Positions 8,559 through 20,067 of a stretch of DNA of 64,000 nt are shown piece by piece. The translations under genes were made by a program, and so were the position numbers. The stretch spans positions 7,707,001 through 7,771,000 of the forward strand of contig JANCRA010000033.1 of NCBI GenBank assembly GCA_024362935.1, given 5' to 3'. The notes beneath the pieces were generated by a model. The model was given only the letters and a program-made list of their open reading frames with translations. It ran no database searches and was not told the origin of the DNA. The first letter of the stretch is position 1. Every line of letters starts with the position of its first letter. The stretch comes from Setophaga petechia (Eukaryota; Chordata; Aves; Passeriformes; Parulidae).

Positions 8559-11500
8559 CTGCAGAGAGAGAGGAGACGCTGCTTTAGGTTAGGATTGAAA
8601 ATACAAACTGCTGGGGGTTTGCTCACAAAGGTTCATGTGTCACAGCTCTACTCAGCCTTCAGAGATGGAGTTTCTCTGCAAAGTGATTCTAAAAGAGTTA
8701 CTGTGAAGTAACTTAAGTTTGTAGAGAGGAGACGCTGCTTTAGGTTAGGATTAAAAATACAAACCGCTGGGGGTTTGCTCACAAAGTTTCATGTGTCACA
8801 GCTCTACTCATCCTTCAGAGATAAAGTTTCTCTGCCATGATTCTTAAAGAATTACTGTGAAGTAACTTAAGTTTGTAGAGAGGAGATGCTGCTTTAGGTT
8901 AGCATTTAAAATACAAAGTGCTGGGGGTTTGCTCACAAAGGTTCATGTGTCACGGTTCTACTTAGACTTTAGAGATGGAGTTTCTCTGTAAAGTGATTCT
9001 TAAAGAGTTACTGTGAAGTAACTTAAGTTTGTAGACAGGAGATGCTGCTTTAGGTTAGCATTCAAAATCCAAACTGCTGGGGGGTTTGCTCACAAAGGTT
9101 CATGTGTCACAGTTCTACTCATCCTTCAGAGATAAAGTTTCTCTGTAAAGAGATTCTTAAAGAGTTACTGTGGAGTAACTTAAGTGAAGTTTGCAGAGAG
9201 GAGACACTGCTTTAGGTTAGCATTAAAAATACAAACTGCTGGGGGTTTGCTCACAAAGGTTCATGTGTCACGGTTCTACTTAGACTTTAGAGATGGAGTT
9301 TCTCTGCAAAGTGATTCTCAAAGAATTACTGTGAAGTTTCTCTGCAGAGTGATTCTTAAAGAGTTACTGTGAATCAGATTACACTTAGCTGAAATTATGA
9401 AAGAAGTGTCTTGCACACAGAGTGATTTGGGAAGACAGAAACTCACTTCTGCTCCTCCTCATCAGCACAGCAGATGAGCAGAGCCCATGAGCACTGCACT
9501 CATGTCCATGCCACTGCAGAGAGGAGATGCTGCTTTAGGTTAGGATTGAAAATACAAACTGCTGGGGCTTTGCTCACAAAGGTTCATGTGTCACAGCTCT
9601 ACTCAGCCTTTAGAGATGAAGTTTATCTGCAAAGTGATTCTTAAAGAGTTACTGCGAATTTGTGTTGGAGTTTCACCTTCCCAAATTTATATTAAACTCT
9701 ATTCTGTGTCTTGGGGAAATTTGTCACCTAAATATAAACCAAATGAGGTACCTGCTGTTAGGCTTAGTGTTACAAAATGACAAATTATCTAAAATTTAGC
9801 AAGTGAAGGAAGTGTTGAGGATCTCAAATGGGCATTATGCACCAAATTCTTTAATACAGACATAGCAGATTTCATCAGGGATTCAACCATACCTGAAGGA
9901 AAAAAGAAAAGTCATCCTGTGCCACAATGTAGTAAACAGGAGAAATGAGGCATTCACATATTCCCACTGGAGTCAGGAATAAGCAGCAGGGAATGTTTGG
10001 AGTAATAACATGTTCCCCTGTCTCCTCAGCTGGAATACCTTGTGTAACATGCATTCCAACAAAGCCACACACAATTCCCCACCTGACTCCTGTATTTTCA
10101 CTCTAATTCTCTTCTAGTGGCTGTTATTTTCTGCAGTTCAACTGCGCAAACTGTGTTCAACACCCAGAGAAATACCTTTATCTCTAAGCCCCAGAGCAAT
10201 TTTGCATGGCTCTATCTCTCCAGACCAAGCAAGAACAAAAGCTATCTGCAGAACAAATACATTTTCTGCCTGGTCAGTTATGGTGGTGCTGTGCCTGCTG
10301 TTTTCCCTGCTGATGAACCTGTGCAAAATGTCCATGTTCAACTCTGCTGTCTCATGCCTGATGGGAGATCAGGTCCATTTATGGACCCATCCATACCCAA
10401 AATTCAGGAGGGAAGGTCCAACAGGCATAAAGTGCCTGTCTCCTGTCAGAAACAAGCACAATGGTAAATGTATTTTACTTTTACCACTACCTAGAGGTGA
10501 CAGACAGCTGTACAAACCTCACCTTGACACAGCCAGGTAGAAGATTCCCAGAGATACTAAGGAAATTCCAACATGGAAGGAAACCCCCACAGCACCATAT
10601 TCTTTAAAAACTTGTTTCAGCTGCTGGGATTTGTTGAGTTTCTTGTTTTCAGCACTGGGATCAGTGGCTGCATTTTTGAGGGGTTCAGCTGCATCCTAAA
10701 AAGAAAACAATTAGAAATATTTGTTAGCATAAAGCACAAGATCATATTACAGTTGGCTGTAATTATGAAAGTGTCTTGCACACAGAGTGATTTGGGAAGA
10801 TACAAATTCACTTCTGCTCCTGCACATCAGCACAGCAGATGCTGTGGCAGAGCCCAGACAAGCTCCCTTCTCCCACCTCGGTGTGGGACCTCGGTGTAAA
10901 TTCTTACACAATTCAGGTTTCATAATTAAAACCAGATTATTTGATCCCAGTGTGTGCCAAGGCACACCCACACAGCTGCTGGAGCCATGAGACTGAGGTG
11001 TGAGAGCTGTTTGCTTCCACCCACTGCCCAGCTTTACCCAGTGACTCCCCGGAGCACAGCTCTTTGTTCCAGGCCCACCTGATACCCTTTAACAACAGCT
11101 CCCTGATGGAAGAGATCCGAAGTTGAAGTTCCTTTAAACCACCCTCAATGGATGAGCTGGTCGAAGGAAGAACTGCAAGTGTTGACAGCAACAAGCAACT
11201 CTGTTGCTACGGTGTAGGCAACAACTGCAGGGGCATGCCAGGGCTGGTGCCAAGAGCCCAGCTGCACTGAAAATCTTTGTCACAGCAGAAGTCATTGACA
11301 GATTTTTATTTGGGTACCTTTCAAGTGCAGAACTTTCTACTAAACCATATCCCAAAGCAATCTGAAAAGAAATCAAAGGAGGGCAGCTGTGTTGGCAGCC
11401 CTTGCAAACTCCCCATGCTCGCCAGAGAAGAAATACTGACAGGAAGAAAACATTTCCACAAAAACCTCAGGATTTGTCTCTAATTAGTCAGGAAACATTA

Positions 11501-12574
11501 GAGGAGTCCTCTCTTTCCAGCTGAGCTCAGCAGCAGTTGTGACAATGTGACACCACCACAGGACAGGTAGAGTCACCAGGTGCCTCCCACCACTGTCCCA
11601 CTGTGGTTTCAAAGCATACAAATTCGAAGAAAAATCTTCTTGATTAATTATTGCACTTGCTAAGATTGCAAATTAGCATACAAGACAGTCTCACAACCCC
11701 CAAGGCAAGCACACCACCCGCCCAAACCCTAACCCCGCATTTGTTTGCTGTTTTTCTCTTTTGTAATTATTTGTGTTACTTTGTATTTCATTTGACAGGA
11801 AGTCATACAAACACAGAAACAGGAAACTGTGTAGCTTAGCTTATCCTGATTCTTGTCGTTTTAAAACTTTAAATTTTTCTTTTGTGGCTCATGAGCTCTG
11901 GGTCTTAGGGATGGATCATAAGGACTGAAAAATTTCTTCTTCTGATCTTTCAATTCCATTCCAATTCACTCGTATTCACAGGCTCACACACCAGGAATGG
12001 TATTGAAGTAAAACATAAAAAAAGAACCATTTCAAGAGATATTATTTGGAGTACCCAGGGCAGTCACGGAGGGAATAATGTCCAGTTTAGCAAGGAAAGC
12101 TGCTGCCTATTTCCATGTCACTCTGCGACAATATTTCAGCTAAAAAGCCGATTTTATTCGCATCATTCAGGAGATATAAAGCATGAAAACACATCTCAAA
12201 CACCCCGTGATCCTTCACAACGAGGCAGCAGAAACCACGCTGCAAATTACGCTGCAGACATTAAAGCTCACGCTGCCAACGTGCCCACCAGCAGGTGCGA
12301 ACAAGCTCCCACAGAAACACGATAAACACGATTTATTAATCCCATGGGTGCTGGCAGAGGGGATAGAGGTGAAAAACACTGAAACATCCCCCTAAAAAGC
12401 TGAGGAGCAGGGTGAGATCGGCGCCGCTGGGCAGGCGGCCCCTCAGCCCTCACGTACCTTGGCGCGGGCGCGGCGCGGGCCCGGCCCCGGCGGCAGCGCG
12501 GCCCAGGCGGGGCAGGGGGAGCGGGGCAGGCGGAGCGGGGACAGCAGCGGCGACAGCCGGCACAGGCGGTACAT
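8342..12574 (-). CDS. FAM210B: FAM210B, mitochondrial DUF1279 protein, 3 exons (168 aa)
   Basis: Coding exons in transcript order: 12574-12458 (39 codons), 10695-10523, 8558-8342; all GT-AG, 507 nt. Residues 1-39 are rich in Arg/Leu/Pro with no acidic residue, as in a mitochondrial targeting sequence. A Lys-rich stretch SQQLKQVFKEYGAVGV (62-77) leads into a membrane segment (about 75-95). The conserved core GVDMSAVLLKLGF, MAAGTSTFVLAYAVHKLFAPVRISIT and the end RKAGFFKPP match the human FAM210B C-terminus. Human is 192 residues; the targeting region is shorter here. FAM210B is reported to act in erythroid mitochondria in haem and iron metabolism. The ATG at 12574 has a perfect GCCGCC context; an upstream in-frame ATG at 12637 exists but is less likely. 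Confidence 0.93.
8559..9660 (-). repeat. ~156-bp tandem array in FAM210B intron 2
   Basis: The unit contains AGGAGA(C/T)GCTGCTTTAGG, and copies start at 8571, 8727, 8881, 9037, 9199 and 9522, giving periods of 156, 154, 156, 162 and 323 bp. Each copy continues through GCTGGGGGTTTGCTCACAAA and TCATGTGTCAC to ACTGTGAAGTAACTTAAG. Copy 1 abuts the exon 3 acceptor directly. The gap before copy 6 holds other duplicated sequence (9372-9513). Confidence 0.9.
9372..9513 (-). other. Duplicated exon 3 edge and intron 1 segment: candidate pseudo/poison exon
   Basis: The 9490-9518 segment copies the acceptor and first ~25 bp of FAM210B exon 3, differing at CpG sites. 9372-9488 copies intron 1 sequence found at 10738-10856. 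On the minus strand an acceptor (CTCTCTGCAG) precedes 9513 and a strong donor GTGAGT lies at 9446-9441, bounding 67 nt. Read in phase from exon 2 this gives SGMDMSAVLMGSAHLLC and then TGA. Use in transcripts is unknown. Confidence 0.5.
10523..10695 (-). CDS. FAM210B: FAM210B exon 2
   Basis: The acceptor TTTCTTTTTAG precedes 10695 on the minus strand; the donor is GTGAGG at 10522. It encodes residues 40-96: an acidic/Lys-rich linker, then KQVFKEYGAVGVSFHVGISL and the rest of the first membrane segment. Confidence 0.93.
10696..12457 (-). other. FAM210B intron 1, no further features
   Basis: Non-coding. It holds 10738-10856, the parent or sister copy of the intron 2 segment at 9372-9488, only about 43 bp upstream of exon 2. 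I see no recognisable mobile element or coding ORF in the rest. Confidence 0.6.
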
Positions 12575-12760
12575 GGCGGCACCGCCGGCACACGGCAGCG
12601 GCCCGGCCCCCCGAGCGGCATGACGGGCCGGGCACACGCCCCGACCGCCTCCTTAAAGCCGCAGCGTTCGCGTTGGTGAGGCGCGGGCGTCTTGTGGCAC
12701 AGCGGGTTCGTCCTGGCCGTGCCCAGCCCGGCATTGGACACCTCAGGGATGCGGCAGCCA
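12410..12760 (-). promoter_or_regulatory. FAM210B CpG-island promoter
   Basis: A GC- and CpG-rich stretch around exon 1 and upstream of the FAM210B ATG. I see no TATA box. The 232- and 157-codon ORFs across it on both strands overlap exon 1 and are artefacts of base composition. Confidence 0.6.
12458..12574 (-). CDS. FAM210B: FAM210B exon 1 coding part (targeting sequence)
   Basis: ATG at 12574-12572 in GCCGCCATG context; donor GTACGT from 12457. It encodes 39 residues, positively charged and rich in Pro and Leu. It lies in a CpG island (about 12410-12720). This exon is less conserved than the others and is assigned from splice phase, position and start context. Confidence 0.8.
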
Positions 12761-12894
12761 CGACTCGTCTCAGCAGCCTCTGTCAGGGCCTCATCTCCAA
12801 TTATTTCCTCCTACTATTAAATCTAATCCTTCCCTCTTTCATTTTGACGTCCTTTCTCCTCGTCATGTTGCTCCAAGCACTTATAAATGGTCAC

Positions 12895-13340
12895 AGAGCT
12901 ATAGAGTATACTGAACTGGGCTGGACACACACGGATGATCCAGTCCAATTCGGAGCTCTGCACAGGACACCCCAACAATCCCCAGTAAAAGAGAGGGATT
13001 CTTCCTCAGGAACTGCAGTGACAGGGCGAGGGGGAATGGCTTCAAATGTAGAGAGGGGAAATTCACACCCCAACAATCCCACCCTGGGCATCCCTGGCAG
13101 CGCTCTCTGAATGCGCAGCCTCGGGCTGTGCCCATTCCCTGGGGAGCCTGGGCAGTGCCCAGCACCTCTGGGGGAAGAACCTTTCCCAATATCCAACCTA
13201 ACCCTCCCTGGCACAGCTCCTGCCAGTCCCTGCACGTGGTCTTGCTGAATGAATTTCACCAGGTTCACACAGTCCCACCTCTGAAGCCTGTCCAGGTCCC
13301 TCTGGGTGCCATCCATCCCTCCAGTGCATGAACACCCGAC
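12895..13340 (-). mobile_element. CR1 LINE fragment, minus orientation
   Basis: It reads like the reverse complement of an avian CR1 3' region. Diagnostic stretches include GGGGGAATGGCTTCAAA near 13030, GAACCTTTCCCAATATCCAA near 13180 and the phrase around GTCCAGGTCCCTCTGGGTGCC near 13290. It is 5'-truncated and diverged. Confidence 0.7.
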
Positions 13341-16300
13341 ACAGCTGGGAGCTCTCACAAGCTTGCCCTCATAACTATTATCACAAGGGTTTCATCCCTG
13401 CATTTTTCTGAAATGCAGAAAAAAAATGCATTTTTCTGTGCCACCAAGCTGCTCATGGCAGGGTGAAGGGTGAATATCCTTTAAACTGCCTCCCCAGGTT
13501 GAGCCCCAGCAATGAAATCCTGCTCTCTCCCAGCTGCAAAGGCTTTCCTTTCCAGGCACGCCGTGTTTCCGCAGCCGTGTGAGCTCACAGGCCTGAGGAC
13601 AATGGGAGGACTGTGTCAATAAACAAGAAGAATTTGCCGTTCCGGAGCCTGGAGTGGAGCTGCACAGGACAGCACGGCGTGGTGCAGGGCTGCTGGGCGG
13701 CTGCTGTCGAGTGCAAGGCTCCACAGAACAGATGGGTCTCAGGGAGGATCTCAGGGGATGAGAGGAAGAGAGCTTTGCTTGTCTTGAAATGATCTGTTCT
13801 GTCTCAACAGCACTGCCAGTTCCATGCTTTACACTGCCTGTAGTTCTTGCTTCATAAATCCAGCCCCTCTCTGAATGCTTTGGAGAAGAGGAGTTTCTCA
13901 GAACACAATCTCAATGTTTATTACTGCTCCAAAGCAGTTTGCTGTGTGTTTTCTGTGACTGTTTGCTCACCAACACCACTGGAGCGGACAGGTGATATTG
14001 GCATGGCAGTGCTCTGAGCAGAGCACACTATAACTTTGTCCATTTTTTTTTTGAATAATAAAAAAGATCCCAGGAGTTAATTCTGGTCTCAGCAAAGGCG
14101 ATGTCAGGGGCAGCTCTGGGCTCTGCACAGGGACACTGTGTCTGTCTGGCAGATCCATCAGAGCCTCTCTGGGACAGAGACCAGGGAGCTGCTCTCCTGT
14201 GACAGATGTGTGGCTGCTGCTGGACAGCCAAAAATCCTGGGCAAGTGCAGAAAAGAGCAGGAGGTCACTTAATGAGGCATGAAAGCATTAGGGCTGGCAG
14301 TTGTATATGCACAGCCTGGCTGTCTGCTGCCCCCAAATCTCAGTGGGAGGTTTTGTTTGGAAGCAGGAAGGAGCAATATAATAAACACCCAGTGATATAT
14401 GCTCAGTGAAAAAGGAGCAAACAGCCAGGCTGGAGACACCTTAATGTGAAGATGGTTTATAAGAAAAAGACATTAGCTCTGTCCTGCTTATTGTAACTAA
14501 AACCAAGGGGACAAGGTACAGCTTTCAGAAACAGCTCAAGGAAAGGCTTCTATGCAGACACACATATTTACAAACACATCTCAAAATGTTTTGGTGTTTA
14601 CACTAAATATAAGATAAACTGAAAAGAGGCATGCTGCAGAATTCTAAAAAAAATGCACAGATCTCAACAGTGTGTTCTGCAGTCCTGAAACACAAGTGTG
14701 GGATGTGAACCCCAACTCCAGATGGCTCAGGGATGTGTTATATAAAAATAAACCTAAATTACTGACACACTTTATGTACTACATTTGTGCTCTGCCTGAA
14801 CCCCTGTTCATCTCTCAGCCTGTTGCTACATAGATGAACTCTTATTTTCCATTTGCAATTTTCCTGCAGGCAGAGAGTGCTGCTCTGGTTTTGTGTTATT
14901 TGTGTTATTGCAGCCACTGTTTATCATCAGTAAAAGGGAAGCTGGGGATTGAGCTGAGAGCTATTGAAGAGGCAGTAGGTAAAATGTCACCAGGAGATGC
15001 ATTTGAATTCCTGTGAGGCAAAGATTTTTCCATAATGACCATCCTCTATAATTTGTCAGAAAGGTTTGTCATGTTTTTATCTGAATGTGTACAATGTAAT
15101 AACATAGGGGGTACTCTTTATCAAAGTATCTATTATAAACCTCTTAGATAACAATTTCCCTTCCATAATTTGACTTTCTGAAGTCAAAAATCTCTCTTGG
15201 TTTGACAGTGCTGTAGGAGCAGTGCCAAAATTGAAGTGTGCTCTAATGTACAATTTCTGTAACCAGAAATCCAGGATGCAGAGTTGTTCAGTCTGTGCTT
15301 TGCTGAGAGCCCAAGCTAAATACAACCAGTGCTGCCTGTGGGACTCTGCAGTGAGCTGCTTTAGGAGTTAAATTCATTTGCAGGGATAAACGTGATCAGT
15401 AATTCAGTAACAGCTTGGAAGAATGTCTTAGCCAACCTACAAGGATGTTTTGATGATGAAGAAATCTTAGAAGTCTGCTAAGTTTTCTAAATTGCATGAG
15501 AGCAGATTCATTACATGTTTTTAGAATTATTTAATCTACAAATAATTCAGAGATTGTGAATGTGCTGGCACCAAAATTTAATGCCTTCTAATGGACACGT
15601 AGGAAGTGGTTCCTGTGTGAGAGTGGGAGGCAATTTCTCCTTCGTGCTGGAAGCTGTGTCATTTAGCATTATTACAGATGTAGTAATGTCATGCATATAA
15701 ATGTAATGAGATGAGCTGTGAACTGATCATGAACCTCATTTAGAACAGAAGCTAAGGTAAATTTTTTCATATTATAGTAAATTAAGGGCATGGCATGTGA
15801 ACTAGTTTTAAGTAGCCCTGTTCTTCAGTACATTGGCTTTTTCACATCATGTTCCCAGAGTGTTTGAATCATGACGACAAGATAATGGGGTAGTTGGTAA
15901 GTTGAATAAGAATAAAAATGATATCAGGAAAGGAATATCCATATGCAGTTGACAAACATTAGTGAGGTTCTGGGTCACAGATCCTTGAGTACGTACAATC
16001 AGCTTTCAGGGACATCTTTCTTCTCAAGCAAAACCAGTAGAAAGTCATCAACTCTTGGTGTCTTCTATTCAAATGGGAGAAAACTGCAATGCTAGGGTTG
16101 CTAAATCCACTGAAATCCAGCCCAGGCATTTTCATCTTTGAGAGGACTTCAGGGCAAGGAAAATTGCTCAACAGGACAGCAAAGAAGGAATTACTTGTTT
16201 ATTTTACCTGGAAATCCTTGAAGAACAGGGCTGTGTGGGCCTGTCCCACACAGATGGAAAGAGAGAGAGAGATGAGATTTGGGAATCCCTGATTGTCCAA

Positions 16301-17104
16301 GCAAGGGGAACTGTGGGTTCAACTCAAATCCTCCTTAATCGGCCAATTTATGTGATGACTTTGTGGGATCCTCTGCACAAGGGGGAATTTCCCCTACCCA
16401 GCAGGTCTTGCTCTTTAACCTCTTAGTCTGGCTGGGCAAAGAGAGGTGTAAAGTCAAAAGAGAAGAAAATCAAAGTGACAATATCCATATTGCTCGTGTT
16501 GGTGGGTTTTGCTGCTGATTCCCTGTGCAGGTGTGTGAGGGAGCAGACTGTGCTCCTGAGCAGTGAGGCTCGCTCCCTTTCTGGGGAGGAAGCAGAATTC
16601 TTTCAGCATCTTTCTCCCTTTGTCACTGAAGCTGCGGGAAATATAAAAATATAAATATCCAACAATATTTTTAGTGGTAAAGAATCAAGGAATTACTCTG
16701 TTCTGGCCAGGATGTATCACAGAAATAATTTCATCTACACACAGCCCGGGTGCGCAGAGAAAATCATTCAGTAACACACAGATTTTACAGGATTTCCCAC
16801 CAATTTTATGCAGTCAAAACCCACAGAGATTCATTGGTTGAATGTTCATTGGTTGCAAGTCACGTCGTTCTCAGTATTTGGTTTCCTATTGGTCACAGAT
16901 CGCTTCTGATGCTAATTTGGTCCTCATTCTTACCTCTTCTTCCCAGACCAGGTGCCTCAGACCACCCCAGGGCTGTTGTTTGGAGCTGATGGTTCGTTAA
17001 TTGCCGTTGATTGATGTTCTCCTCTGAGTGTCTTCCGAGCTACTCTCCGTCTGTTGAGACAATGCCCACGGAAAGAAACTCTAATTCCCTTCCCCCGGAG
17101 CAAA
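13341..17104. other. Intergenic, mostly unique non-coding DNA
   Basis: No ORF above about 110 codons and none that resembles a known protein. Small features: a short hairpin (13397-13440), a T-run at 14043 and the CCAAT cluster listed separately. Nothing else is recognised. Confidence 0.5.
16831..16892 (-). promoter_or_regulatory. Cluster of three inverted CCAAT boxes
   Basis: ATTGG (CCAAT on the minus strand) occurs at 16833-16837, 16848-16852 and 16888-16892, with a CACGTCG motif between. The first two sit in a 15-bp near-repeat TTCATTGGTTG. It could be an LTR promoter remnant or an isolated regulatory site; I could not find LTR ends around it. Confidence 0.3.
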
Positions 17105-17160
17105 AGTGAACACAGGCTGGACTTGATGATATCTTTTCCTACCTAGTTCATTCTGTGAAA
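17105..17160 (+). mobile_element. CR1 LINE 3'-end scrap, plus orientation
   Basis: About 55 bp that read GGCTGGACTTGATGAT through CCTA-type sequence to ATTCTGTGAA, the characteristic CR1 3' terminus. Confidence 0.5.
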
Positions 17161-18544
17161 ACTGACTAAAGTTATAAAATAAAAAAAAATTAAACTTGGT
17201 ATATTTTCCAACACCTTGGTTGACACAAGGCAGCAGCATTAATTCTCCTCTCCACAAGATCCTCGCCAGTGATCCTCTGATGAGATGTTTTTCCATTTGG
17301 CCGGTGTGATGTGCAGCCTTTTGGGTATGTGTGAGTGCAAATCACATCCTGCCGGGTGTGGGATTGATAGCCCGGCAGAGCAGGCAGGTTATTTCCTCAG
17401 GAGCAGCTGAGCTGCAGGAGTGACAGCAGAAATCTCTTCCTAAGGGGTGGCTCAGCTCCATGTCCCAACAGCTCCTTCTGCCCTGGCTCCGGGACACACA
17501 AAACTCCCTTCACAGCAGCACTGCAGCTCTCACCTTGCAGAAACCATTCACCAGGACTATGTGTGAGCAGCAATAACTGCTGTACCCACTGCTGCTCCTT
17601 GAGATGTGTTTGTCAGGGAGCCATTCCCCATCGGAACACAGGCTTTAACATAAACTCATCTTTTTTGGTGTTGTCATCCTATTGCAAAAGTCCCATAACT
17701 TCTTGGTGATTTCTCACGGGCAGCTTCCCACAGCACTGACTCCTTCTTCACAGTACAACCAACAAACTCCATCCCTCCCCTCAGCCAGCTAACCCACTCT
17801 TTTGTGGCACTCTTCTTCTTATCGGACACAGCTGTGGCCTGTTCCTAATCTTTGGTGATCAGTACAGCTGCAGCTCCTCAGGAGTGAGACCACCTTCTGC
17901 ACTATCTCTATTTTCTTACATTCTATCCCTCCACATTTTGGTACCCAGCAAACTTTGCATAACTCATGTCTGTGAAGAATTTATCATCTTCTACCCTTAG
18001 ATTGATATTTATGTTGCACTGAAGTGCAAACAGTCACTCCTGTACCCGGGCTTTGGCATTTGGAGAAGATTTTTGATGGTTATTTATTTATCATTCAGTG
18101 CAGCCCACTCTATTTGTCATTTAGTGCAGCCTACTCTGAGGTGAGGTGTCTGCTCCAGACCTGCACCTCTAGAAACGAGCTTTCAAACTTGGAGTAGCCC
18201 AGCAAAAAGTGCAGTGTTTTGTGCTGATTACTAAACACAGAGAGGATGCAAATGATGCTGTGTGCTGAGTTCTGTTTAACATCTGCTGCCACTAACATGG
18301 GCAAAGTGGTATTTTGTGAAGTGAAAAATGATGGGGCCAAATTTGGAAGCTGAGTGTTTAAACTGCTTTGCCTCCTTGAAGTATCTCACACCTCATTTAA
18401 TTCCCATGGACTTTTAAATTTGCGCTGAGATTCTTCTTTAAATTCAAAAGCTTCTTATTTAGATTTAATTTTTGATTCCTCTCGCTACTGATGATAATTT
18501 TAGCTTCATGAGAACTTAAGAAAAATTAGGCAAGAAATGTTCCA
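17161..18544. other. Intergenic non-coding DNA
   Basis: No supported gene. A 21-bp sequence, TCATTCAGTGCAGCCCACTC plus T, at 18091-18111 is repeated with changes at 18117-18137. Confidence 0.5.
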
Positions 18545-18685
18545 GGCTGTTAGGAAAGAGATTGTCCAAGGCCAGGTTGGATGGGGCTTGGGGCAGCCTG
18601 GGACAGTGGGAGATGTTCCTGCCCATGGTGGGACTGGATGATCATGAAATTCCCCTCCAACCCAAACCATTCTAAGTGGTTTGTA
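18545..18685 (+). mobile_element. CR1 LINE 3'-end fragment, plus orientation
   Basis: It reads CCAAGGCCAGGTTGGATGGG, GGGACAGTGGGAGATGTTCC, then CCAACCCAAACCATTCTAA, the order of the avian CR1 3' terminus. Confidence 0.75.
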
Positions 18686-19205
18686 TTTGTTTTTCTAAAT
18701 GTTCAGCAATTTCAAATTGTTTTCCAAGTATAAGAGCCAGTTGTCCTTTCTCCTTCAGGCTGGAAAGCTCTGTAAATAGTTGATAACATCCTCTTGTAGC
18801 AGCCCATAACTCACATTCCCAAGGGCAGATTTTGCTGCCCTTTGCTCCTCACCAATATTGCTGTAAAGCCAATTGTCAGTCCATTTAGATGGAACAAGTA
18901 ACAGCCAAGGCCACATTCCCTCTTTTCCACCTCTCACTGCATAATGCCATAATGAGATTCTGCTCAGACGGTTCAGTGCAGTGCAATATTCAATCTGTAC
19001 TCAGAAAAGGCTGCTGTGAATTGCTGGGCACGGTGATTAGCCCCTGTTTGTCCGAGGTTACTGGAAATTGTCACATCTTGCAGGTGCTGTGCTGGGACAC
19101 GGCCTTGGGGAGCAGTGACGCACTCTGTGCTCCAAGGGACAGTGCCTGGAGCTCTGGGACAGACACATTGGCACAGCAGGTCCTGGAGGGACTGGCCAGA
19201 AGGAA

Positions 19206-19858
19206 AAACCTGTCGGGTTCAGGACATCCCTTTGGCTGTCCTGAGCAGCCCAGACCCTGCCGGGGGGCTCAGAGACCCTGGCACAGAGCCCAAAATGCCT
19301 CTGTGAGTTTGATTATGGCCCGTGGAGCAAATACCAACCTTCTATGAAGATCAGCAAGCCACAAGAGTTTAAGTAGAATATTAGTGAAATTATCACGGGG
19401 TGAATTATGTATTTTAGGATTACTGTACAGGGGGGTTATATCCCTGTACAGGGGGGTTATGGAGACAAGATGGAGGAATCGGGGCATGCCTCGTGCTTCT
19501 TCTTTCCTCTTCTTGGCCTCCATCTTCTGTAGTGATGTTGGCACTTACTTATTGGTTTAGAGTAGAAGCTCCCTGTCTAACATAGGTGATGGGTATTGGG
19601 GAGTAATTGTAAATATTGTACAGGTAGTTTGTACTATAAAGACATAGCACCACCCCGGGGGCAGGCAGAGTGCCTGGACTGCCCTGCTGAGCAGATCTCT
19701 GCTGGGCAGAAAGAAAATTTTTTAGATAAGAATTAATAAACGACCTTGAGACCGAAAGATGAAGAGCTCTGACTCCTTCTTTAAGCACTGGGCTGGGAAA
19801 AGAGACTTTAGAACTTTTCTCAGAGTCACTCTGACAAACTAATGATCCTGACAAAACC
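19206..19858 (+). mobile_element. Solo LTR with 5-bp target duplication (AAACC)
   Basis: The LTR occupies 19211-19853 (643 bp), beginning TGTCGGGTTC and ending GATCCTGACA, imperfect inverted ends. The direct repeats AAACC at 19206-19210 and 19854-19858 flank it exactly. Inside, in plus orientation, are a TATAAAG promoter box near 19637 and an AATAAA near 19735 (AATTAATAAACG). A 20-bp stretch around TGTACAGGGGGGTTAT is tandemly doubled near 19424-19460. A 5-bp duplication suits ERVL-like elements. No viral genes are present. Confidence 0.85.
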
Positions 19859-19960
19859 CACCTGTGAACAGGTATTTCTTCCCAATACCCCATTATTCAT
19901 TATTTCTTATTAATAATGAGTAACACATTCTTCATTATTTGTTATCCTACAGCAGGAGAA
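19859..19960. repeat. Block shared with 21620-21712
   Basis: ATTATTCATTATTTCTTATT and the following AATGAGTAA(C/T)ACATTCTTC to TTGTTATCCTA occur almost unchanged at both places, 1.8 kb apart. The second copy follows a CR1 fragment directly, so this may be a shared extension or a duplicated flank. Confidence 0.6.
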
Positions 19961-20067
19961 AGGGACCAAGGGGTCCTCAAACCCTGCCAGCCCTAGGCTC
20001 TGCAGAAGGACAAACAGCAAGTTCTGCACAAGGGGAGGTCCCATGCTTGCACCTTATCTCTGTTATT

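Noticed and set aside
12412..13110. 232-codon plus-strand ORF
   Set aside because: It overlaps FAM210B exon 1 in antisense and runs into a CR1 fragment.
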